Positions 24,101 through 37,289 of a stretch of 64,000 nucleotides of DNA are shown piece after piece. Numbering within the stretch: the stretch's first letter is position 1; each line of letters opens with the position of its first letter. A program made the translations under genes and the position numbers. Source of the DNA: Channa striata (Eukaryota; Chordata; Actinopteri; Anabantiformes; Channidae); NCBI GenBank assembly GCA_033026295.1, contig CM065177.1, forward strand, positions 3,651,400 to 3,715,399, given 5' to 3'. The notes below the pieces were generated by a model. The model did no database searches, was not told where the DNA came from, and was given only the letters and a program-made list of their open reading frames with translations.

Positions 24101-27100
24101 GTTTATTCAGATCATGTATGTGGAGAAATAGGATCCATATGAAAAATATGTTTTATGCTTCAGGGGGAAGAAAATCCAACAGTCCGTTTGAACACGTGTG
24201 TGGTAAGGAGAAGTAGGTTTGTGGTCTGTGTGTAGTGGGGTTGATAGGGAAGTAAAATAAATTGACTGTACTTTCAAATCAGGAGTCGGTCTGAGTGTGT
24301 AATTCGCTGCTACACTTGTGCTTTTTTTACCTTTACATAGAAGCAGTTACTGTTTTTACTGTTTACTGACTTAAATGTCAAATGAAGCGAGTAAAGGCCA
24401 CGCAGGTACTTCATCTGCAAAAGTCAAAACACAAACGATGCATTCACTGCTTGAAACAAAGAGAGAAAAAGCATTTCCTATTCTACAAACGTGGAGGCGA
24501 TGAAAGACTCCTAGTGCAGCTTTAACATAATGATTCTTTTAAGGTAATTTCTGCATGCAGATCTTGGGACTCCTGGAACAGCACAGGATGTTTAGTTGAG
24601 GTCAAAGCTTGCTGACGTCACAAGCCTCATCACATATTTTTATTCTGGAAAAGACATATACCTTTGCAGAACAAATGCGTGAGGCTCATACCACTGTTTC
24701 CTGTGTGTCAGAATGTGTGTGCGCATGTGATAATGAAGTCAACACTTCTCAGAGGAAGCAGTTACTTGTTGCTGTGATGTGTGAATGGAGCTTGTATAAC
24801 CTGTTTAAAAAGCGCAGAGGATATTTAAGCTGTTCACGTGTCTCAAATCGTCAAGTCTCTTCCACTTGTTGCGATTGATCTTTAATTAATCTATAGATTT
24901 TTATTAGACATCATCTTGCTGGCTTTAATGACAAGTGATAACTGGGATTTGTGTTACACAAATAGCAGCAGAAAACAAGTACTAAAGAAAAAAAATAAGA
25001 GCAAAGACAGAATCTAGCTTATGATAAGTTGCCGTCGCTTTTGATGTTGCTGTTATGAAAGTGAGTGTGTAGGTGTGTGTTGGTTCATCCTCAGTCATCA
25101 TTCTAGCAATGATGCTGATGCATGGCAACTTAGTCACACGTGGAGGTGAGAGTAAAAGTTTCCTTTACCACAGAAGACTTTTTCTGTACTCTTCGAAGTG
25201 GGTTTTTGAATCGGCTCATGAGCAATAAAAGTGTCTTCATGTAAATTTTGTCTGGAACATGAGAATCGTGTTCATGAAGACCCAGACATGGAGGCAGAGG
25301 TGTGGGTAAGGGAAAGTTTGTGGCTGGTTGATATTAAAGATGTGCTGAAGGAATTTAGGTGATTTGGGTCTGATTTTATCACAGAAAAGTCCCGTACAGT
25401 GAGATGCCACTGCCAAATCGATCCCGGTTGTTTGTACTGTAAGAACGGTTTTACATTTACACAGGTTTCGAGGGAACTCCAAGTACAAACACGACGTAGC
25501 CATTAGTCTGATGATGTCATGGTGATGTCATCTTACAAACTGTGAGCGGTGGGAGTTGTGTAAACAGTCAAGTCGTTTTAAAAGAATCCCTCAGTTTAGC
25601 TCCAACACTTTGCCATGTGACAATAATGACAAAACTTATAAACTAACACAGTATTTCAGATAATTTCAGATTTTTTATTTCGCTTCAACCTTAAAATGTT
25701 GTTCACTTTTAATGTTTGATATTGTTTGGTATTAACTGTGGTTTCCGTGCACACTAATTGCTTCACAATCAAATAATAAGCTAAAAAAGAAAAAGAGTTT
25801 TGTAAACAGTCCACTGCTTTCCAAACTCTGTATATTTTACAAACATTTAGACTTTCAAACCGTCATTTACTATGATGTTTATCAACCATAAAAATTAAAA
25901 CAACCATATGCAATTGCAGCTGCTGTAGTACTGAGAGGGACTTAAAATCAATCCAGTTTGCTTTATGACTTATTTCCTTTATGTAACTCAGTCCGTTATA
26001 AATGAGGGTCACACCCTCTAAATAATTCAAAGAAATGTGTTGGTTACACGCTATGTTGCCGGTTACTGCTTCTGGTTATCCTCTCAGTAAGCGCACACAC
26101 CTACATTACCACATGCAGTGTGCTTGAACTTGTTGTGACTGCTGAATGCTACTTTGATTTCTTGCCAGAGTCAAGTTGAGCCTCATTCCTTTCTCCGTTC
26201 GATTTGTAAATGCACTTCCAGTAAAAATCTGTTGTCTGTAGGATCACCTATGATGACGGGTCACCTTGGTTCTGGGCTCGTCTCTCTGGTTAGAAACATA
26301 AACAGACACTGAACCAAGCAGTGCTGTGGCCTGTGCACAGCGTCTCATAATATCTCATTTTTTGTCATTCTTTCTTTGCTGCTCAGGGTTTTTTGTAAAC
26401 TGGAATGTTCTTGCTCTGTGTGTGTGTGTGTGTTGTTCCCACAGGTGAAATACGCAACCAGCCCTGTTGTCATGGCCAGGGTCATCTCCACCTGCCTCAG
26501 GGAGGAGCGGCGTATCCTCTCCAGCGCCTGCACACAGGAACAGGTTTGTCACACCGTGTCCCTCAGTGGGAAAGTCCCTCTGGCTCCTTCATAATAACTG
26601 CTGCTGGTAAACGAGGGCTGCTACCAGGAAGACTGTACTAAAGCATTTACACCCACCACACTTCACTCAATTCCCAAGAAACTATGTGGAATAACAGAAT
26701 ACTTTCACTCCTGGCATTTACGGTAATCATGTAAGTGCTGCGATAATCATAAATAAGTATTTTTGTGGGAGTGTTGTGGTACAGCACTATTACTAATAAA
26801 TGAACAATAATAAAGGGTGATTTTATCTGCAAAAGAAACAAAAAGCTCAAAGACAGTAACTCTAACTTTTTTTCGCCTTTTAACACTTTATACTTAAAGT
26901 CGCTGTGTTTAATGTTCTTGTATTTTGTACTTTTTTTATCATCTTCAAGCTCATTGGCTTTATGACAACAGTAACAGATACTAACTGTAATTGATGAACA
27001 AAATGTACATGTAGGTGGAAGCCAAAAACAAGCCTAAATGAACTGATACAACCTAGACATAGATAACAATTATGCAACGTTAACCGTAATTTGATTTGCG

Positions 27101-30100
27101 AGGTTGTTTTTAGAGGCAAAATTCTCCTGGAGGAAAATACAACCTGACGAACATTATTATTGCCAGTTAATATTTTGGTTAAAACTCAGTCGATCGGCCC
27201 ACAGCAGTTACAAGCTCCTAATTAGCAAATGTCAAACTCACTAGCAGTTCATTGTTTGCTGATTGTACCTTACTGTACTGTAGTTTATACAAATGTACTG
27301 TAAATACCAAGGTAGTCAAGACCATAGTAATAAGGAAAACAAATTTCTGTTACCCAAGAGGGTTAGTCAGAGCAGGATCCTCCAGACATTGAGAAAATCC
27401 CTTGCAACAATGTGTACTGGTATGAAATTATTTTTTAACGGATGAAATCGATTATTAGACAAAGAGGATGTTCTAAATGTTTCCATACAGGGCCCACTGG
27501 AGAAATCACTGCAGAATTCTGTGGCATTTGAGAGGCAAAAGAACATGGACAACAGAGTTGGTATCATCAGGGGCAACGTGCAGGTAAACACACAGATGGT
27601 TCATTATAATAATATAATCATATAATTTTTAAAAAAGATATAAAAAATGTTCATTCAACAGAATGAATTTGAAAAACTGACTTTCTGTGTTTAGCTGATG
27701 GACCAAGCAGTGAAATTAATCGAGGACATGCAGGACGACTTTGATTTTCGCTACAAGACCCTTCAGTCTCGGGGTGAGTTATGTTCAAGGATATTTATAC
27801 CTGCTGTGAAAAAGAAACATCATCTACTTTAAAACTGTTTGATTCCTAATTGTCTGCAAAAAATCTTCATCCCGAAAAAATGATGCAGAAAATTACATAT
27901 TTGTGTTTTTGTATTGTTTCAGAATCTTCAGATCGGAACTCTGAGATGATGAAACAGGAAGTAACAATACTACAGGAAATGCTAAACAGACTCGACTTTA
28001 AAAGGAAGGTATGTAAAGGTCTGACATATGAAGGCTGAGCGGGTCTTGGAAATGTCTCTAAATATAAAAGTGACATATTTGCCACTGGAATGCTTCACAC
28101 GCTTCTAAATAAAGAGTCTCAGTTTATGAACCGTCAGGACTGTTGTTCATATCCTTGTTAGGAGATCCTGTCAAAGATGGATGTTGTTGTCAAGGAGATC
28201 GACGACCTGATGACTTCTCAGCTCACCCCTGAACTGCAGGACTGGAAGCGGCGGCAGCAGATCGCTGCCATTGGGGGTCCGCTGCTCACGGGCCTGGACC
28301 AGCTGCAGAGCTGGTAACGAGCATCCCTGACTCTTTACTTACTTTATCAGTTGTAACACTTATAGGCGTGAATTGCAGCTCCAACAGATAAACACAATGT
28401 ATTTTACACGTGGTTCGTCCAAATTCAACACAAAGCTTTAACCACGACTGCAGTACTTTTTCAGTTCTCATCAGAGCCCCCTCTTGCTGTTTTGACCTGC
28501 TGCAAAGGTGTTGCATAGTCAGACACCAACTTCTTGCAGCATTACTGAGCAATCTCGGTCATCCCTCATTAACAATGGCCTCCAGTTCACTAATATTCTC
28601 TTCAAACTGCCTTTTTCAAAGATTTCCCATGACATTCAAGTCAGGTGACTTTGATTTCTACTCTAGCATCAGGACTTATGTCCTATCACTGCCCTGTTCA
28701 AAGGTCCATTGATGCCTATGCTCCAGTTTCCTCACAGACAGCATGATGTTTCCTCCCAGGATCCCCTCGTACTTAAATGAATCCATCCTGCCTTCCAAAT
28801 ACTCTGCAGGAGCATCACTGATCCTCCATCATGCTTCACTGTAGATACTCTTCTTCCTCCAGCCGATCCATTAGGCCTGAAAAGTACCAGTTTGCTTTCA
28901 TTGCGTCACACAAGAAAACATTTCAAAAACTTCAGTGTCTTCTTGATTTGAACATACTTTTCTTGTCCTTTGGGCCGGTAGTTGTATACAAGTTGGAGTT
29001 CTGGCAGTTTGCACGCACCTTACTGTGCAAACTGAAACCTCAGTGTCTGTGGCAAACCGCGTCTTGCTGCAAGTTCTTTTGCCTTAGCAGTATTTCTTAC
29101 ATGCTATCAAACATGACACTCAACAAACCTCTAGCCAGCTCAGGAATTTGACGTGTTCCATCTCAAACACACCTGACGCGTCTAATGAGTTACATCAGGT
29201 TTACTTAAGAGACAACGTAATTTTCTGAGGGATTCTGGTGGGGGTGCTGAATCATTTTGAGCCTGCAGTAGTTCTTAAAAGTTTTATTGTGTGTTGACCA
29301 GTGGTGAAAAAAACTTTTAAAAGCTATTTAAATAGTTTTTGTATCATTTGTTTACTGTTCAACGTTACTACATTTTGCCAAAACACCACAAATGAAATAT
29401 GAATTCATTCAATTCAATTTAATTCAGTTTATTTAGAGAGCGCCGAGTCATCTCAAGGCGTTTTTAAGGTCAACACCTTAAAGAATCCTTGAGAAACCCC
29501 ATAGAAAATCACCCATGACCAAACTCCAGGCAGCAGTGGTGAGAAAAACTCCCTTTACCTGAAGCAACCTTCAACAGAACCAGGCTCCGGGCGAGCGTAA
29601 CCGCCTCTTCTGTATGGGGATTTTGGTGAGGGCAAATAAATGAGTATCAAGTTTGAATTTTAAAATCTCTGCAGAGGCAGACTGCCTGATGTCAACAGGG
29701 AGGTTGTTCTAGAGGAAAGGGGCATGATGGGAAAAGGAACCGGCTGAATCCTTTTTCTTAATCTGGGGGCCGTTTGGAGCCCTGCACTCTGAGAGCAAGA
29801 CGTGAGTTAATGTGTCAGCCATAGACAGAAGAGATTGTATTTTTGCTATGTGATGAAGGAGAAAGACCAAGACACCCTGAACTTAGGTCCCTGGTACCCT
29901 GCACTGATCAGCTACGATATTAGGAACAGGTAGAGGTTTCAGTGTTTAGGTGGACAGGGGTCAGAATTAAGGTCCAGTATTTGTAAAAATAATCTGAAAT
30001 CGGTTTGTGTTTGAAGGAGCTGGGCAGAACATGGAAGCTCACTGCAGAATTCATGCATTTCTTGCACACTCTGGCCCTCTTCAGTTCAGCCAGAGACGTT

Positions 30101-33100
30101 GCTCTGGCAGGACGGAGAACCGTCTTCTGTCTATTTGCTGTGGTTTACGAGCTCCCTGCACACTTTTTGTCCCTCGGCCTTAAATTAAGGACATTTATAG
30201 TTTTGGAAGGTAAAGAGATACATTTTCAGTAAGTCCAGACGTTGCACATTCTAATAAAACAATCTATCACTTTAGTCCAGACTGAACTATTTAGCGTTTA
30301 GCTCAAAGCAGTGTAGTACAGTTACTCCGATGCATCTACGTCATCAAATATTTGCTTATCATTAAAAGCTGCGTCAAACGTCACTCTGAATGTTTTTGCC
30401 ACTGAGAACTCCTACAGTGGCCCAGTGACTAAGCCTAATCACTGTAGAATAACATTTGAAGGTCACATAGTATTTGAAGCACAGAATCTTCCAGTCTGAC
30501 TTCCTCCTCCTCCCACCTGTCCCCTCTCAGGTTCACTCTGACAGCCCAGAGTCTCTTCCAGATCAAGCGTCAGCTGGATAAACTGGGGGAGCTGGTTGTG
30601 AAGGTCACCTATGAGAGTGATCCAATCCCGCTGCAGAAGCCTCAGATGGAGGAGCGAGTTAAATATCTCATCTATCACCTCATCAAGAGGTACTACGAAC
30701 ACAACACAATGAAGCAGGAGACGTGCCTAAAACAAAAATCCAGTTTTTCAGTTACAGGTTTGATTGCGACTATGACTTATATATTTCAAGTCACATGCAG
30801 ATTGTTGCTAGAAGACTGAGAACATAAATGAGTTACTCGACTTCTTCCTGTATGTGCAGCATGTTACATAATAGAGAAAGGTGCTAGATATGGGGCAAAC
30901 ACCAGCAACTGTGGCTTGAATGCCCTTTCACAGGCATGTGAAATCAATCAGTTGAAAACAGAGTAAAGAACACGAGGTGTGGTTTGTTTTTCAGCTCATT
31001 CGTGGTGGAGAAGCAGCCGTGCATGCCCACACATCCACAGAAACCCCTCATCATTAAGACCGGTGTACAGTTCACAACCAAAGTCAGGTATCGTTATGTA
31101 ACCTGATGTATTTCTATCATTGCCTTTCTGTTACGTCTATGATCATTCATTATGTTGGGAGGTGAAAAATGTGCATTTCCAATTCCAGACTCCTGGTTAA
31201 ACTTCCAGAAGTGGATTACCAGCTGAAAGTGAAAACAACATTTGACAAGTGAGATTTTTATGTGAAAGAAAGCAATAAAACATGCTGTCACGTTATTATT
31301 TTATCTGTAATGTAAAAGTCAGCAGATGAAAATATCTGAGCACTAATCTTTATTTCCGTGTCTGTTTGTTTGTGTGCATCTCTAGGGACCTCCCCGCTGG
31401 TAGAGTGTGAGTATAGTCAACCTCAACACAGGACGTAGTGCTGGTGTTTAAATTTAGCTTAGATAAAGACACAGTTTGGGGCCGTGTTAACAGGTTTGAA
31501 GAACAGTGGCCAACAAAATACTACAGCACATTACAGACATGCATTTTCATTTCTCAGCTGTTACTGCACACTTTGTGTTACAAAAGTAAAAAAAGATTTT
31601 GTTCGTGTCTTTGATTAAAATCACACGTCTCAATATGCACGACGATGTTTGTCTAAATTCCATTGCCCGTTTCAGCTTAAAGATGTTTGTTTTTATAGCT
31701 GGAAAGAGTTTGATAACTTTTTTAATAATTTAAAACGTGAAAGTTATGGTTTTTGAGATTGGACTTTTATTTTGAAACTACTTAAAGAATGGTTGTCCTA
31801 ATAAAGTTGCAGTAATCAGAAAACTTCAGCAGAAACTTCGCACTTTCCCACAATGAATTATTTATATCTGCTGTTTGTTCTCGGCTGAGATTTGACGAAC
31901 CTGTGCAGCCTTTCCTTTGTTCCACCTTCTTCCTATTTCTCCTCAGAAGTCGTCAGTTCTTCATCCTGACCAACAACACTAAAGTAATGGACATTGAGGA
32001 CTACTCCAGTGGCTGTCTCTCAGTGGAGTTTAGACACTTGGTAAGACAAACCTTTCGCTGTCTGATTAGTTCCATGCATATGTGTCAGGTATTGTCAGAA
32101 CATACCAGCATGTTTAGAATACCCACTCCTCCAAGTCACACTTTAGAGTTTAAAAGTGAACTAGACCCAGTTTTTTACAGTATACAATGAAAACCAGTTT
32201 GTCAGTGGTAATTTGTTGTATTTTATTCCATCTGTTTTAGTCTCTTTTTGTTTTAACTGACTGTGTATTTATCCTATAGCAGCTGAAAGAGAAGAAATAT
32301 ATCAATGGCACGAAGGGGAATGAGGTAAGAACAGCAGATGAAACGAGCATTAACGTGCTTCTGCCGAATACTAGTATTAATAAAAAGTGTCATTGTGTTT
32401 GTCTACAACTTTCTGAGTAAAAAAAAAAGAAACCCAGTGACACAGTTTCAAATGTCGCCCCGCCATAGTTGTCTGATGTGGAGCTGCTGTCTGTGTTTTG
32501 CAGGGTCTGCTCTCTGTGACAGAGGAACTTCACTCTCTCAGTTTTGAAGCGTGTTTCACAGTCCAGGGCCTCACCATCGATCTAGAGGTTAGAAGCAGCG
32601 ACGTTTGTTCTCGATGTACGGCTGTTGATTGTCGAATGCAACTTGCTTATTGTGTCGTGTGAATTCTCTCAGACGTGCTCTCTGCCGCTGGTGGTCATTT
32701 CCAACGTGAGCCAGCTGCCTGGGGGCTGGGCCTCGGTCATGTGGTATAACCTACTGACGGATGAGCCGAGGGTGAGCCTGCAGACTTTTAACTGTGAAAG
32801 CTCCACACAGTGCACACACCAGCTTCTCGTTTGCCTTTCAAGCATTTGGCTCATTTTCTTTCACAGAACCTGGCATTCTTTGGAAACCCACCTCGGGCCA
32901 GCTGGAGCCAGCTCTCTGAAGTCCTCAGCTGGCAGTTCTCCACCTTAGCCGGTCGGGGACTCAACAAGGAGCAGCTCACCATGCTGGGGGAAAAGCTCCT
33001 CGGTACGTTTACCCTTAAAAGAGAAAAAGAAACTGAACGTATTGACTTATGAAGAGTTTTTTTTAATTAAGGTGTTGCAGTTGCTCCTTCATCTAAGCTC

Positions 33101-36072
33101 ATTGTGCTGGGTTTGGCACACGGCAGAGTCATTTATGTTTTTGGCTCTATGCTCCTGTAGGTCAGCATGTCTCCTGCAGTGACTGTCAAGTGTCCTGGTC
33201 TAAGTTCTCGAAGGCAAGTGATAAGTTATTTGAACACACATTGTACCACTTGGTTTCATCTCCGCTATGTTGGTGCCATCTAGTGTAAAAAGACAAAACC
33301 AGATCCACTCCCCATGCCGTGTTGTTGGACCTGGACATACATTACATTACATTACCTGCTGTACATAAAGTGAAAGTTGCCTGTGTTTTTCCTTCTTCAA
33401 GGAGAACATCCCAGGAAAGCCCTTCAGTTTCTGGATGTGGCTGGACTCCATCTTGGAGCTCATCAAGAAGCACTTGCTGCCAGTCTGGAATGAGAAGTAA
33501 GTCACAGATTCAGATGATTCTGACAACACTGTCAAACAACACTGCGTGAAGAAGCCCCGCCAAATCTAAACTAGTGATGTGTAACATACAGTTCACACAA
33601 AGTCTCAAACTGAGACATTTGGTGAAGGCTGAACTATTAAGTGCAAAGCCGAGAGATCATAGATCATTGTTGTTTTTTTACTAGCTACATCATGGGTTTT
33701 GTGAGTAAGGAGATGGAGCGCACTCTGCTGAAGGACAGAGAGCCAGGAACCTTCCTGCTACGCTTCAGTGAGAGCCACCTGGGAGGAATCACCTTTACCT
33801 GGGTGGAGCACGGGGAAAATGGTGAGGTCTCTTTCTACCACATGATTTGTGTCACCGAAAAGCATAAAACCACAAAAATATCCTAGAACGCTGACTCTTA
33901 CATGCTCTGTTCAAGGTCAGCTCCAGTTAAGTGTTCCGGGCACTTTACTAATAGTGACTTTTTCTAACAGGAGACGTAAAGTTCAACTCTGTGGAGCCGT
34001 ACACTAAAAGCCGGCTCAGCGCTCTCCCATTTGCTGATATCATACGAGACTACAAAGTGATTTCGGACGGGGTCGTACCAGAAAACCCGCTCAAGTTTCT
34101 CTACCCCGACATCCCCAAGGACGAAGCGTTCGGACGGCTTTACAACAGCCAGCCCAGCAAAGGCGAGAGTGCAAAACGGCTCCTTTAAAGTTCATATTTT
34201 TACTGCCGGTGTTAAATCTTGGTTGACTGACTAGATTGTCTCTGCTTTACATTTGCAGTCCATCCATACATACCATCTACGCTGATCCCCATCTCCGAGC
34301 TGCGGTGAGTTCAACTGTTGACTCCCTTTGAATGAAACAACTTGTTCAGCACAGCTTTAGTTGTTGGATCACAGCAGGGCAATAAATGTTGATTGTTGCA
34401 CACTTCTTGTTGAGTCATTGAATATTACGAAGAGCTAGAAATGATTCAGTAAATACTACACAACATTTAAATCATCACACAAGCTGAGGAGATGTGTGAA
34501 ATGATCAGATTAACTGATACGATTGTTGGTGTTACAATCAGCTGACGTATAGTTTTTTAGAGAGAATGTTAAGTGCCGTCATGGAACGAGGGCGCCATCT
34601 GTTGAAGTACACGCAGTAGTTTCTCTGCATGCTTTTTGTTGGGATAAAACATTTATGTCACTCCCATCTGATGGTGATGGGATGAAGGTAAGGCTTGACT
34701 CTTCCACTGAGCTGCTGTGGCAAATGTGTCTTTTCAGAATCATCACAGAAAGTCAAAACACAGGTTCTGACTCATCAACACTGAGGCAGAAGGATCCTCC
34801 TCACTGTGTAAAGTCCACTTCACATTCTCTATTAGCTGTTGTTTCCCACCTGTCAAAAAGTTTAAAAGTCAAACTGAAACACGAGGCCAGTCTGACAACT
34901 TAACCCTGTCCTACTTTAAACTGAATTTTTAACATGTTGAATTTTGGGGGATCTCCAGGACATGTGAAGTATTGATTAATAGTCATTTCTTTTGTTTCTT
35001 TTACCTGTTATTGCAGTTCTAATTCAAGCACCACACCACTGTCCTGCCAGTCTCCTGAGCCCCCCATGACGCCCGGGGAATTCGACATGCTCAATGAGCA
35101 CCTGTGCTTTGACATTGACACAGTGAGTTTGCATCCTTTGGCATTTGGGGATATTGTATTTTTCCTAGTGTAAATAAATCCCAGTAAAAAACTCCAAACA
35201 AATGGACTGATACTATACATCTTATTCCTTTTTGTCACTGAGCTTCATAGTTCCCAAAAATGATTATGCTCCTTCATTGCTATGAACTCACACACACTGT
35301 CTCACTGCTGTTATATTCACTTTTGTCCCAAATTGTTATGAATCCCAAACAACTTGACTGTATTTTTCCAGTTTGCGTCCTGAATTACATCTGTTAAAAC
35401 CTTTTTAAAAAATACTTTTAAGATGTACAATTTTAGTAGGAACAAATGGGCAGGACTTGGGCAAGCAAGTAACGCACTGTTGTATTTTGCTTAGTCATGG
35501 GATCTGACAAAAAGAAAAATGTAGATTAGAACAACACCAGTTATTAGTTTTTTTTTTGGTCAAACTGAATTCATTACATGTTTGGACTTTTATTGTTTTG
35601 TAGTTTTTTTTTATTTCATAATTATTTTGAAAGAAATTTTGATTGCAGTCCAGACAGTTTAAGTAAAATAGAATAGAAAAACACTGGGCAATAGAGATGA
35701 ACATTAATATCCTATTAGGAAACAAATGAGCAGAAAGCAAACAATAAATAGTTCTTAATAGAAGAACCTAGGTTTGCATTTAGTGTTTGTGCTGTGTTTA
35801 AAAAAAACTACAAAAAAAATCTTAAAAAAAACATGTTATGGTGCTTCGACATTAGCATCTCATTAAAATTAGCACATCACTATTGTGATTGTTGTGCAGA
35901 TTTTTACAAAAACAGCAACAGTTGCGCAGGAACCATAGGTTACTCAGATGTTCTCAGGAAATTGATCTGCCAGTGTAACTTATGTTTTGAAGGAAACCCC
36001 CCCCCCGCATGTTCTGCTGCTGATTCTCTTCTTTTCTTTACTTTGCAGATGAATTCTCCATATTCAGAGTAG
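21163..36072 (+). CDS. stat4: Signal transducer and activator of transcription 4 (23 coding exons)
   Basis: Cytokine-activated latent transcription factor (IL-12/type I IFN pathway in mammals). Exons: 21163-21290, 23253-23388, 26445-26543, 27491-27583, 27695-27773, 27923-28008, 28162-28313, 30531-30689, 30995-31087, 31189-31248, 31386-31406, 31947-32040, 32280-32324, 32504-32587, 32673-32771, 32867-33002, 33161-33213, 33402-33496, 33685-33821, 33971-34162 (or 34168), 34259-34304, 35017-35122, 36049-36072. About 738-740 aa. N-domain MSQWKQIQQLEIRLLEH, coiled coil (LQEMLNRLDFKRK), DNA-binding domain (VVISNVSQLPGGWAS), SH2 (GTFLLRFSESHLGGITF with the phosphate-binding Arg), phospho-Tyr in PYIPSTLIPIS (Tyr codon 34267-34269), and the terminus MNSPYSE. 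STAT4 rather than STAT1 because of DFKRK, GPLEKSLQ, SESHLGGITFTW, RLSALPFADI and the NSPYSE end. The intron after 33213 has a GC donor. Confidence 0.95.
21660..23252. other. First stat4 intron (part)
   Basis: Non-coding, AT-rich. The stretch at 21,660-22,320 has the look of decayed repeat sequence, but I could not assign it to a family. The rest shows nothing notable before the acceptor at 23251-23252. Confidence 0.5.
23560..23760 (+). repeat. Dispersed fish repeat (SINE-like)
   Basis: Contains GTCTGTCCAGGGTGAACCCC, ACCTCTCATCCAA, CAGCTGGGAAAGGCTTCTTC and AGGATAAGTGGTTTCATGG ending in GGATGGATTGATG. This matches the widespread fish repeat phrase built on GTCCAGGGTGTACCCCGCCT and GGATAAGCGGT. 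It lies in the stat4 intron after exon 2. Confidence 0.6.
23761..26444. other. stat4 intron sequence without recognisable features
   Basis: Remainder of the long intron between the second and third coding exons. AT-rich, with a short GT run (26,418-26,432) next to the acceptor. No repeats or open frames of interest were recognised. Confidence 0.6.
28330..29285 (-). mobile_element. Tc1-type transposase remnant
   Basis: Lies in the stat4 intron between exons 7 and 8 (28314-30530). On the minus strand, broken frames give words like those of Tc1 transposases: a TGAAGCATGATGGAGGATC stretch (GGGSVM region), HQWTFEQGSDRT (the FQQDNDPKHT region), and KSPDLNVMGNL (SPDLNPIENLW region). Many stops make it inactive. 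Terminal inverted repeats were not found. Confidence 0.6.
29400..29980 (-). mobile_element. LINE 3'-untranslated fragment
   Basis: Starts with ATTCAATTCAATTTAATTC, then AGTTTATTTAGAGAGCGCC, AAAAACTCCCTTTACCTGAA and CAACAGAACCAGGCTC. These are the same phrase order as the 3' end of the antisense LINE at 44,262-44,460. The coding part is absent, so this is a short 5'-truncated copy in the stat4 intron. Confidence 0.65.
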
Positions 36073-36599
36073 AGTATTTCCTACCAGCGGCATCCATGCC
36101 AGCCACCATGAAACAAACCACTGTTTTAAAAGAGGTCTTTTTATTTGCTATTCCACATTCATGAATGTTGTTGTCTGTTGCTGTGTTTTTAAATTACTGA
36201 TTATAATAGTTGGTGTCAGTTTGAGTCTAAATTTTAAAAGTACTTTTAAAAGCATATATCTCAACTACTGACTGATATTCTAAAAAGAATATATTGTATA
36301 TAAAACATTTTGGTTTATTTTGCAGTGTACATTTTTTTGCTTGATATTATATTATTTTATGGAATTGTATAGTCCCTGATGCTTCTATATTTCATATTTC
36401 ATGCATCAGTGACGTGACCAATGTCTGTATTTCGATTCAATCTGCGTCACCACACGCTCTCGTCCACTCATCTTATTCAACGCCAACACGCCTGTAGAGC
36501 AGCTGGCATTTATAGGTCTTTTATTTTGGAAGCCACCGGAAGCAAAATGTCTGTAACTAAGTGCCGCTGATTTCACAACAGCTCCTTCTGTCTTTTACG

Positions 36600-36637
36600 G
36601 AGAATCACGTGATTCTCGGAGAGTCTAACGTGGGCGG
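36600..36637 (+). promoter_or_regulatory. E-box palindrome plus GC-box block
   Basis: A perfect 18-bp palindrome centred on CACGTG (36600-36617, half-site GAGAATCAC) is followed by GTGGGCGG at 36630-36637. The same two words recur in the stat1 core promoter at 37859-37870 and 37879-37886. It could be a USF/MYC-type binding site. Confidence 0.45.
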
Positions 36638-37277
36638 GTGATTGTTTAATCCGGAGCGCGAACAGGTTTTTCGGGCTTTGTGTTTCCTTCTGCATCGAGG
36701 CACATATGTAAAAACCGCATGTGAGCACATGTGCAAAACGAAGATTATGACGAACAAACGAATCACAAAGCAGATGTGAGTCACACACATTAACATTATC
36801 CAGTTTTTTTTTGTGTGAGAGAATCCCGGAAGTTGATGAATGATTCTTGTAAAGTGTGAATCACGGAGCTTCCTGACAACACGACACACGACCACCCAAC
36901 GTCTACACCTGCTTGCACAAGGCCTGAAGAAATAAATCAAAACCATACTTTGCTTTTTCTTTAAAAAAAAAGCATATTTGTAAGATGTGAATTGAGAGAG
37001 AATTGTGAGAATTTGTGGTTTTGTACCGTAAAACACAAGCAGTATAACTTTTTCGAGGTGCTAACAGGTGCTATGCTGCACCCAGGTTCCCTGCTGACTG
37101 CGGAGTTCTGTCTCATTTGGATCAGAAACCCATAAACTTCAAAAAGTCAGAGTCAGGTTTCATCTGTTGTGCCAAACAGTTGAATGGTTTTTCGTGTTTA
37201 GCATCCTGTGTATCAGTGTTCATTTGGTAAACAATAAAAATGCCAATGTAAACGACGGATTTGTGCATTTGTGTGAA

Positions 37278-37289
37278 GAAAACGAAAAC
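37278..37289 (+). promoter_or_regulatory. ISRE-like element upstream of stat1
   Basis: GAAAACGAAAAC fits the interferon-stimulated response element consensus GAAANNGAAA(N)(C/T). It lies about 630 bases upstream of the inferred stat1 start of transcription. STAT1 genes in vertebrates are interferon-induced, so it is a plausible ISGF3/IRF site; function is inferred only. Confidence 0.5.

Noticed and set aside
21163..36072. First impression that this gene is stat1
   Set aside because: The N-terminus, LDFKRK, GPLEKSLQ, RLSALPFADI, YIPSTLIPIS and NSPYSE end fit STAT4. The downstream gene carries the STAT1-type SESSKDGAITF and GYI motifs, and human gene order agrees.
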